Below the pieces are notes generated by a model. It did not search any database and was not told the origin of the DNA. It saw only the letters and a program-made list of their open reading frames with translations. From contig JACRFI010000007.1 of NCBI GenBank assembly GCA_016217965.1, positions 1 to 37,814 on the forward strand: a stretch of DNA of 37,814 nt, written 5' to 3'. This document shows, piece by piece, positions 1 to 7,300 of the stretch (the stretch's first letter is position 1; each line of letters starts with the position of its first letter). This stretch comes from Candidatus Kaiserbacteria bacterium (lineage in GTDB: Bacteria > Patescibacteriota > Minisyncoccia > Phycocordibacterales > UBA2100). The position numbers were made by a program, and so were the translations under genes.

Positions 1-1
1 A

Positions 2-715
2 AGCGACAGCGGAGACTCCTCAGGAGACAGCTCAGGAAGCGATAGTTCCGGAGGTGACAGTGGTGGCGATAGTGGTGGTGGCGATGGAAGCAGTCCATGT
101 TGCGACACCTATGCACAGTCAAGTTACGCAGCGGAATCGTCGTATGGGGATTGTTGCATCGTATACAGCCAAAGCGCGTACTATTCCCAAGGCTACTACC
201 AAGCAACCTACTACTCACAGGCAACATACTATTCGCAGGGGACGTACTATTCGGAAGGAAGTTACTACTCCGAGGGAAGTTACTATGCAGAAGCGTATTA
301 CGAGTCTGAGTATTATTCAGAGGGAAGTTACTATTCTGAGGGAAGCTATTATTCTGAAGGAAGTTATTACTCTGAATCTTCATATTACAACCAAGGAAAT
401 TATTACCACCAAGGCAACTATTACAACCAAGGAAATTATTATTCCCAGGGGCAATATCAGTCCCAATACCAGTCGACGTACCAGTCGCACTATCAGCCGT
501 ACTATCAGTCGCAGTACCAATCTATCTACCAATCGCTCTATAATCTTCCGTACGTTGCTCTCACACAAATTCCATACACAGGCCTCGGATTCGGACCGGC
601 AGGTGACGCTGCGGTCTGGGTTTTGATTATCACAACAGCGCTCGCAGGCATCTATGCGCTTGTTCTTGCGAAGGGGAGCGTGCTCTTGCAATATCTGAGA
701 AATGTGGTAAGGTAG
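2..715 (+). CDS. Surface protein, C-terminal part, Tyr/Ser/Gly/Gln repeats with PYTG sorting-type signal (5' truncated)
   Basis: The frame is open from the window edge with no start codon, and ends at TAG 713-715. The visible 237 residues begin with a Ser/Asp/Gly linker, then two CC pairs (SSPCCDTY, YGDCCIVY), then hexapeptide repeats such as YYSEGS, YYSQGT and YYNQGN, then a Gln/Tyr/Ser stretch. The C-terminus has LTQIPYTGLGFGPAG, a hydrophobic segment (VWVLIITTALAGIYALVLA) and a basic tail. The same ending occurs in the next two genes, which fixes the reading frame; an overlapping open frame (54-626) rich in Thr/Ile/Arg is an artefact of the repeats. By analogy with LPXTG proteins, (I/V)PYTG plus membrane segment plus basic tail suggests a sortase-type or membrane-anchored surface protein. 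Function unknown; possibly adhesion or a fibre. Confidence 0.8.
   Translation, partial: SDSGDSSGDSSGSDSSGGDSGGDSGGGDGSSPCCDTYAQSSYAAESSYGDCCIVYSQSAYYSQGYYQATYYSQATYYSQGTYYSEGSYYSEGSYYAEAYYESEYYSEGSYYSEGSYYSEGSYYSESSYYNQGNYYHQGNYYNQGNYYSQGQYQSQYQSTYQSHYQPYYQSQYQSIYQSLYNLPYVALTQIPYTGLGFGPAGDAAVWVLIITTALAGIYALVLAKGSVLLQYLRNVVR
179..454 (+). repeat. In-frame 18-nt minisatellite coding YYSEGS-like hexapeptides
   Basis: Degenerate tandem units of 18 nt, for example TACTATTCTGAGGGAAGT, encode YYS-E/Q-G-S/T/N. About a dozen units run from YYSQG through YYNQGN to YYSQGQ. The period is a whole number of codons, so copy number can change without breaking the frame. Confidence 0.85.
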
Positions 716-768
716 CTGCTCATTTGATTAATAACACTCTCAGCCGAAAGGCATAATTTGTCTATACT

Positions 769-1755
769 ATGAGCCATTATTTCAGTGTTTCAGCGAAGGG
801 GCTTGGGACAGTAGCTCTTGCACTTGCACTCGTTTCTTCGTTCGCTTCCTTTGCGGAAGCGGCGTCGTGTTCAATTTGGTCAGAAAATGCTACGAACGGG
901 TCAGCGACACTTCGCTGGACTTCAACGAGCGATGCGACATCTGCACATATCGATTACATCGGTTCCGTAAATCTCAGCGGCAGCCAATACGTGAGCGGCA
1001 TTATGTCTAATCGCACATACACGATGCGTGTGTACGACAATTCAGGCGAATCCCACACGTGCCAAACCACAGTTAATGGCAGCGGCTCATACGGCAATAC
1101 CAACTACAACAATAGTTACCAGCGCCCAACATGCTCTGTCACCTTTACGCCGAACTACAATTCCGGCTATCAGTACGGAACATCGGGCACTCTCAGCTGG
1201 TCCACCTGGAATGCTACGTCGGCAACTATCAGTCCGAATGTTGGCTCGGTCGGCCTTAATGGCTCGCAAGTTGTATACCCATCTTCTAATCAGGTCTACA
1301 CAATGACGGTGAACGGACAGGGTGGCAGCAATACATGCACGACTGATTCGTATAACTATACCCAGCCGAATTATCCGTACAGCGGGGAACTTCGCTGCCA
1401 AATAACAGCGAACCCGGTCTCCATACAGAATGGAGGGGCTTCAGCACTCTCTTGGACAAGCTACGGCGCGACACGTGCATGGCTCTCTGATGGCATCGGA
1501 ACAGTGGCAGCACAAGGTACGCTCACTGTTCGCCCGGAATCGTCTCGAAATTACACGCTCACCATCTCCGACGCTTCAGGCCGGACGCAAACGTGCCAAG
1601 CCACCGTTTCCGTTGCTGGCTCTCACGTTCCTCTTACGCAAATCCCGTACACGGGCGATTTTGGTCCGCTTGGCACTTCGCTCGCATGGCTTGCTGTAAC
1701 ACTTGCAGCGGCAGCTGGCGCAACAGTGATCGCAGCTCGAGGCGTGAGGCGGTAA
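769..1755 (+). CDS. Secreted surface protein with Ig-like/beta-sandwich repeats and PYTG anchor
   Basis: 328 aa. A signal peptide (basic start, then LGTVALALALVSSFASFAEA) is followed by three beta-rich modules, each starting near a Cys and ending in a T-C pair: about 33-100, 122-195 and 208-280. They carry LxWxxxxATxAxI and GSVxxxGSxxVxP patterns typical of bacterial Ig-like folds. The C-terminus is LTQIPYTGDFGPLGT, a hydrophobic segment and RGVRR. The middle module closely matches the one in the following gene (shared WNATS, ISP.VGSVG, QGGSNTC). ATG 769 is the only good in-frame start before the signal peptide; no Shine-Dalgarno is visible, and a CATAAT box at 752-757 would give a very short leader. 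Likely paired Cys form one disulfide per module (inference). Confidence 0.85.
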   Translation: MSHYFSVSAKGLGTVALALALVSSFASFAEAASCSIWSENATNGSATLRWTSTSDATSAHIDYIGSVNLSGSQYVSGIMSNRTYTMRVYDNSGESHTCQTTVNGSGSYGNTNYNNSYQRPTCSVTFTPNYNSGYQYGTSGTLSWSTWNATSATISPNVGSVGLNGSQVVYPSSNQVYTMTVNGQGGSNTCTTDSYNYTQPNYPYSGELRCQITANPVSIQNGGASALSWTSYGATRAWLSDGIGTVAAQGTLTVRPESSRNYTLTISDASGRTQTCQATVSVAGSHVPLTQIPYTGDFGPLGTSLAWLAVTLAAAAGATVIAARGVRR

Positions 1756-1871
1756 GAAAGGTGCTCGTATTGTTGCGTCTGTAGCAGTGGGGATACGCGC
1801 CTGATAACTTTGCTCATCATCGTGATACTATGAACGCATTAATAACCAATAAGGGAAACTGGCGGCTCACT

Positions 1872-2768
1872 ATGAGTCATATATTGGTTGCACCCGCAGG
1901 ATATAGGCGAGCGATGTCCTTTGCGGCAGCGCTTCTCCTTTCGCTCATGCTCGCAGGTCCAGCAGAGGCAAGCGGATCTTACGATTACTCGTATCCGTAC
2001 GATTACGGCTACAACAATAATTACTACTCGCAAGGAACGTACGGCGGTACCTACGATGGTAGTTACTACAATAATTATTACGGAGACAATTATTTCAACG
2101 GCTATTACGACTACAATACCAGCGGATACTACGACAATTACCATGGAGGCTACGGCTACGGCCGCCGCCCGACGTGCTCGATGACGCTTACGTACGATAC
2201 GAATAACAGCACGCACTACTACAATTCGTACATGCATTCTCCCGCGACACTGACGTGGACAACGTGGAATGCGACAAGCGGGACTATTTCGCCAGATGTT
2301 GGTTCAGTAGGCCGCAGCGGCTCGCGAACCGTATATCCGTACGGGCAGCAAACGTACACGATGACAGTCTATGGGCAAGGTGGTTCGAACACGTGCCAAG
2401 TGACGGCAGTGTCTCCGTACATCTCGAACTACTTCAATCAGTATCCGTATTATTACAATACGAGTAATTTCAACTACTCGTATCCGTACAACTACGGCAG
2501 TTACTATAACTACACATACCCAACTTCGTACACGTATCCTACGTACACGCCAGCCTACACGTACCCTGCGACGAGTTACATCGCGCTCGATAAGGTGCCG
2601 TACACCGGAGATGGATTTGGGCCTCTTGGCACGATGCTCGCCTGGTTCTCTGTGGCGCTCGCAGCGGGTATCGGCGCGACATATCTAGGCCTTCGTCTCG
2701 GTTTGGGGCAGAAAATTCTGGCACCTGTCCTTCGAAGCCTTGGCGTAGGAGGAAGAGTTCGCGGTTAG
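1872..2768 (+). CDS. Secreted Tyr/Asn-rich surface protein with one Ig-like module and PYTG anchor
   Basis: 298 aa from ATG 1872, chosen because ATGAGTCATATATT there resembles the ATGAGCCATTATTT start of the preceding paralogue; an in-frame ATG at 1830 would add 14 residues. The signal peptide (RRAMSFAAALLLSLMLAGPAEA) precedes a Tyr/Asn/Gly/Asp-rich region (YNNNYYSQGTYGG style), one Ig-like module (RPTCSMTLTY to GQGGSNTC) nearly identical in plan to the middle module of the upstream gene, a second Tyr/Pro/Thr-rich stretch, then LDKVPYTGDGFGPLGT, a membrane segment and a basic tail. The stop overlaps the thrS stop on the other strand by 3 nt. The trio probably arose by duplication and repeat shuffling. 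No sortase gene lies in the window. Confidence 0.82.
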   Translation: MSHILVAPAGYRRAMSFAAALLLSLMLAGPAEASGSYDYSYPYDYGYNNNYYSQGTYGGTYDGSYYNNYYGDNYFNGYYDYNTSGYYDNYHGGYGYGRRPTCSMTLTYDTNNSTHYYNSYMHSPATLTWTTWNATSGTISPDVGSVGRSGSRTVYPYGQQTYTMTVYGQGGSNTCQVTAVSPYISNYFNQYPYYYNTSNFNYSYPYNYGSYYNYTYPTSYTYPTYTPAYTYPATSYIALDKVPYTGDGFGPLGTMLAWFSVALAAGIGATYLGLRLGLGQKILAPVLRSLGVGGRVRG

Positions 2769-4078
2769 CGGCGCTCTTTTATCTCCGCGGAAATCGCGGA
2801 TAGAAAATCGGCAATTGGAATTGCCGCCTGCTTTCCGTCGCCTGCCCCGTTAGAGGCTGGTCGCTCTCTAATGGGGTCACGACGTTCAACAGTGACGGTT
2901 TGTGCTGCAACTTCTTGGTCGCCGACGACAAGGAGATAGGGGATTTTCTCAGTCTTTCCGTTGCGCACTTTCTTGCCCAGCGTTTCGTTTGATGCGTCTA
3001 CTTCGACGCGGACTCCTGCATTGCGAAGTAACGTTGAAATCTCATTGGCGTATGCGACATGCTTTTCCGATACCGGAAGGACTCGTACTTGCTGGGGCGA
3101 GAGCCAAAGGGGGAACGCGCCCGCATATTTCTCGATGAGGAATGCCATGATGCGCTCGATGGCACCGATAGATGAACGGTGCACAACGAACGCGCGTTTT
3201 TGAGAACCATCGGAAGCTGTGTAGGTGAGGTCAAACCTATCAGGCATGCAAAAATCGTACTGCACCGTGAACGCAGTATCTTCCTTCCCGTTCACGTTCT
3301 TCATCTGGACGTCAATTTTTGGCCCGTAGAATGCCGCCTCATCTTTTGCTTCGACGAACGTTCCACTACGCTTCTCAAGCACTTCTTTGAGGAGTCTTTC
3401 TCCCTTTTCCCACGCGGCATCATTCTTGTAATATTTCTCGGTGTTTGTGGGGTCACCGAGCGAAAGTCGATAGTGGTAGTCATTTCCATACGAGAGCCCA
3501 AATATACTCGCGACATATTCGATGAGGTCGAGTGCGCTTGATATCTCATCGGCCGCTTGCTCTTCTGAAGCGCAGACGATGTGTGCATCTGCGAGACAGA
3601 ATGTGCGTACACGCTGGAGGCCCATCAGCTCTCCTGATTGTTCATAACGGTAGAGCTGCGCCAATTCCGCGATGCGCATAGGGAGGTCGCGATAGCTACG
3701 TGGCTTCGACAGGTACAATTCAAAGTGATGCGGACAGGTCATCGGGCGGAGCATGAATTCCTCCTCGTCGATCTGTATTGGCGCATACATTGAATCCTTG
3801 TAGTGCGGGTAATGCCCGCTTTTTTTGTAGAGGTCCAATTTCGCGATGTCGGGCGTTTTTACATGTTGGTACCCGCGTTTTATCTCTTCATCAATGACGA
3901 AACGTTCGAGTTCGCGGTAGATGGCAGCACCCTTCACGGTGAAAAGGGGAAGGCCTTTTCCGACTGTGTCGGAAAACGTAAAGAGGTCAAGCTCTTTGCC
4001 CAACTTCTTATGGTCTCTCTCATTCATCCCATTAGAAGCGTTACCGTTTTTGGGTTCTTCAGGTTTTGTAGTGTTCAT
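2765..4078 (-). CDS. thrS: Threonyl-tRNA synthetase, short form without TGS and editing domains
   Basis: 437 aa; the usual bacterial enzyme is about 640 aa. The protein starts almost directly at the class II catalytic core (KELDLFTFSDTVGKGLPLFTVKG) and continues to the anticodon-binding domain (VRVLPVSEKHVAYANEI). Family Zn ligands are present: Cys115 in RPMTCPHH, His166 in LADAHIVC and His300 in VVHRSSIG. The N-terminal TGS and Ser-tRNA(Thr) editing domains are missing, so proofreading would need a separate protein. An acidic/Asn-rich 20-residue leader precedes the core. ATG 4078 has no Shine-Dalgarno. A T-box leader lies immediately upstream, which independently supports the threonine assignment. 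A palindromic repeat is embedded near the 3' end and encodes DPIRERPASNGAG. Confidence 0.95.
   Translation of the reverse strand: MNTTKPEEPKNGNASNGMNERDHKKLGKELDLFTFSDTVGKGLPLFTVKGAAIYRELERFVIDEEIKRGYQHVKTPDIAKLDLYKKSGHYPHYKDSMYAPIQIDEEEFMLRPMTCPHHFELYLSKPRSYRDLPMRIAELAQLYRYEQSGELMGLQRVRTFCLADAHIVCASEEQAADEISSALDLIEYVASIFGLSYGNDYHYRLSLGDPTNTEKYYKNDAAWEKGERLLKEVLEKRSGTFVEAKDEAAFYGPKIDVQMKNVNGKEDTAFTVQYDFCMPDRFDLTYTASDGSQKRAFVVHRSSIGAIERIMAFLIEKYAGAFPLWLSPQQVRVLPVSEKHVAYANEISTLLRNAGVRVEVDASNETLGKKVRNGKTEKIPYLLVVGDQEVAAQTVTVERRDPIRERPASNGAGDGKQAAIPIADFLSAISAEIKERR
2841..2878. repeat. REP-like palindrome inside thrS coding sequence
   Basis: CCTGCCCCGTTAGAGGC (2841-2857) and GCTCTCTAATGGGGTC (2863-2878) form an imperfect inverted repeat. 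The same two half-sites, in the opposite orientation, occur upstream of dnaG at 27434-27469. Here the element is read through as codons near the thrS C-terminus. Confidence 0.75.
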
Positions 4079-4125
4079 ACGGTATGAAATTTATGTCATT
4101 ATTGGTTGGCTTCTAACGGGACAGG
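4028..4125. repeat. Split half-sites of the same palindrome flanking the thrS start codon
   Basis: CCCATTAGAAGC (4028-4039) and GCTTCTAACGGGACAGG (4109-4125) match the half-sites of the REP-like palindrome but lie about 70 bp apart. In thrS mRNA, CCCGTTAGAAGC could pair with GCTTCTAATGGG (12 bp, one G-U), enclosing the ATG at 4078. Confidence 0.5.
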
Positions 4126-4160
4126 TCTCTGTTCTGCCATAATCTAAAATTTATGTAATT

Positions 4161-4209
4161 AAAAACGCCCGAGCGAATGCACGATCTTCATCGTGAACTC
4201 GCTAGGGCG
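4161..4209 (-). terminator. Intrinsic terminator of the thrS T-box
   Basis: On the minus strand CGCCC-AGCGA-CACGAT pairs with ATCGTG-TCGCT-GGGCG around a GAAG loop and is followed by TTTTT. It shares GCGCCCTAGC-side bases with the antiterminator, so the two folds exclude each other, as in transcriptional T-boxes. Confidence 0.88.
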
Positions 4210-4345
4210 ATCTCGTGTCGCGGTTCCACCTAGCTTTATGCCTTTCGGCATCTCTCTTTCTTCAGATTAGTCCGCCAATTTGGCGGATTCGCCTGCGCGA
4301 TTTCGGTTGGTAGCCGAAACAATCTCTGGTTTCCCAATACTACTA
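4161..4345 (-). promoter_or_regulatory. T-box riboswitch leader of thrS
   Basis: Read on the minus strand. The diagnostic T-box core AGGTGGAACCGCG is at 4231-4219, containing TGGA, which would pair with a tRNA 3' end UCCA. It lies in an antiterminator (4234-4201) closed by GCTAGG/CCTAGC with an inner GCG/CGC helix. A stem-III-like hairpin ATGCC-GAAA-GGCAT precedes it (4251-4238), and a competing intrinsic terminator follows. The 5' part holds AGATT/AATCT closing pairs and hairpins TTTCGG/CCGAAA and TCCGCCAA/TTGGCGGA. Threonine codons ACC (in loop CTACCAA) and ACT (in GGACTAATCT) are candidate specifiers; I cannot decide between them. Stem I seems short because the dnaE stop lies at 4343-4345, unless transcription starts inside dnaE. 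Confidence 0.88.
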
Positions 4346-7300
4346 AAGGGCTTTTACTCTGTCTACCACGAAACTCGATTCGCCGTTCCTGCTAGAGAAT
4401 TTTCCTTTGAGCATGACGCATGAGCCAGGTGTGAAAAGAGCCTCGTTTTCTTTGAGGGTACGGGGAAAAGCGACGATCTCGATCGAGCCCGAATAATCCG
4501 CGAGCTTAGCGAACATCATCCGCTCGCCGTTTTTTGTCAGTATCGGTTGCACGGTTTCCAGAAAGCCGGCGATGACCGTCTCGACTCCGTGTGGGAATTT
4601 TTCTTTCGCTTCTTTGAGGCTTATCTTCTGCCTTGATAATTTTTCTTTGTGTTTATCCAGCGGGTGTCCGGATACGTAAAAGCCGAGGAGCTCTTTTTCC
4701 CACGCAAGGCGCTGTTCCATTGTTGCAGGTCCGTGCTCCTTTAGCGGAAGTTCTCGAGAGATAGCCGAGCTTGCCCCGAAAAGCGAATCCTGGCCTTCCG
4801 GCGCGCTCATGCTTTCGCGGTGGTACGCGAGAAGTATTTCAATATTCCCAAGAAGTGTGGCGCGTTCGCCGTATTCATCGAGCGCGCCGGACATGATGAG
4901 CGCTTCGAGGGATTTCTTGTTGAGGTTCTTGTCGTGAATGCGGATAAGAAAATCTGTGATGCTTTCGTAGCGTCCGTTTGCCTCGCGCTCCGTGATGATG
5001 GAATCTGCGACGCCAGTGCCGAAATTCTTTATGGAATAAAGCCCAAAGCGGATTGCTTGCCCTGAGGGATTCGAAGGGTCGGGAACAACCGTGAATGTGC
5101 CTCGGCTCTCATTTACCGATGGCGGCAGTATCGTGAGTCCCATGCGCGAGCATTCTGCGACGACCTCTGCAATTTTCTCGACGTCGCCCGCATCGGCGGT
5201 GAGGACCGCCGCCATGTAATCCACTGGATAATTTGCTTTCATGTATGCGGTCTTGTACGCGAGGTTGCCGTAGCTTGCTGCGTGTGAATTGTGGACAAAA
5301 ATACCATTTGCGACAAAATTAGATGGACCAGGCACAGTGAGATCATACGTCATTTCCTCTCCATCAGGCTCGATAGTGACCACTTCATCCCAGAAAATAT
5401 CAGACCGTGCGTACTGGCGCAGTAATGACGAGTCGAGGGCATCGGCGATTCGTGTCAGTACTGAGCGCGTGTATCCTTTCTTCCGAGCATCGTATCCAAG
5501 CGTTCTTTCAGATACGTGCGCCATTTTTACTACCGACGAAATTGAGAACCCGCTTCTTACAAGTTCTCTTCGTATGTGCGTAAATATTGGTGCGGGAACA
5601 GTATCTGCCGTTCCGCGGCCACGATTATTACTGCGTACCGTGGAGTTCTTTGTGACTGCCTCGGCTGCATCTCTTTTTGTCCCGATCAAATGCTTGCCGA
5701 TCGCATTCATGAATGAAGTTAAATTCTCGCTCCCATGGATATGCACTGTCCATCCTGGCCTCAAAGAATCACGATATTTAAATTGCTTTGCATGGATCGT
5801 GCTGACAATGCCAAAACGTAAGAGCAGGTGCTGGAGGTCATCCGAAAGGCGGCGAGAACTTGTCGCATAGTAGAAAAGTTGATTCTTTACATCTGCGCAT
5901 CCATCGCCTTGCCACATTTTGCCTAGAAGAATTGCAAGCGAGTGGTTATCGGCTTGGAAAATCGCATCGGGTATGAATTTTTCTGTAGCTATTTTGTTTG
6001 CTAAACCAAGTTCTGACAGCCACACTCGAAGTGAGTTGCCTTTCTTTTGGTCAATTTGTCCGACGTATACGCTTGTGGCCGGTTTATTGCGATTTATGCT
6101 GATTTTTGTATTCGAAAATTGTGAGGCTGCCGCAATAAAATCGCGAATTTCATCTTCTTGCGTTGAATAAAAATACACTCCGTGAGGATGGCAAAGATTT
6201 CCTTCTGCGATCAGGTACCCAAGGGCTGCGGCTTTGTATGAAGCCAGCGGCCGTGCATTTTTGGGTTGAGGCAGGCGGCGAGGCGCAGCGATGCGCATCC
6301 CCGGCTGCAATTTTTCGAGCGGTGTCCATCCGTCAAATGTTCTGAAGGGGTGATTGTCTGTCGAACGGATCGTCCTTCCTGAACGCGTGCGCAACTTGTA
6401 CACTTGCTTAATGCCATTCTCGAATGGAGCGGAGGATTCTGTCGACGTAATCCGCATTCTTTTATCCAGAGCATACACGGTAGTTTTGAGTCTGTTGTCG
6501 TACATTGTGCGAAGAGGTTGAGAAACACCCGTTTCCGAATCATAAATTCGAGTGTCTCCGGCTAAGCATTTGTTGAAGCCATACGCTGCGAATGTCTCGA
6601 TCTGTTGCCACAATTTCTCTGCGGCATCTTCCCGCATTCCACCCTCTATTGCACCCTTCATCAGTTTTTCTTTCTGCGCCGCCATCTCTTTGGGGATCTT
6701 TTTGCCGATGGCTTTCCTTAGCTTGTCTGCTTCAAGCCATGAGTATCCGGCGAGCTGGATGGCTATCTCGAGGACGTCATCTTGGTACGTGATGACACCA
6801 TAGCTATTCTTGAGGATGGGCTCCATTCGGGGGTCAAGGTACTTTACGAGTTTTGGGTTGTGTTTGCGTTCGATGTACGCCGGAATGAATCCCATAGGGC
6901 CAGGGCGGTACAAGGCAACCATTGCGTTGATGTCGTGGATGGAGGAGGGCTTGAGGTCAATAAGATAGTTCGTCATCCCGCCTCCCGCGAGCTGGAAGAC
7001 ACCCAGTGTTTCTCCACGAGATAGCATTTCATACGTCGCCTTGTCTTCGAGCGATATCTTGTCGAGATCCACGTGGACGCCAAGCCGCTCGCGTACTCGC
7101 GTGACGGAATCGGCGAGGACCGACAGGTTGGTGAGCCCAAGAAAGTCGAATTTAAGAAGGCCTGCCTCTTCGACCGCGTGCATGTCGTACTGGGTGATTG
7201 TCTTGCCGCCCTTGGGGTCGCGTTGGATGGGCACAAAATCAGTGACAGCGGAAGGCGCGATGACGACACCTGCCGCATGCACGCCCACGTGCCGCGCGTT

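Noticed and set aside
179-454. Tandem 18-nt repeats considered as a CRISPR array
   Set aside because: Units are contiguous without spacers and encode in-frame hexapeptides.
54-626. Open frame of about 190 codons rich in Thr/Ile/Arg at the start of the window
   Set aside because: The frame ending at 715 encodes the PYTG anchor shared with the next two genes; this one is an artefact of the in-frame repeats.
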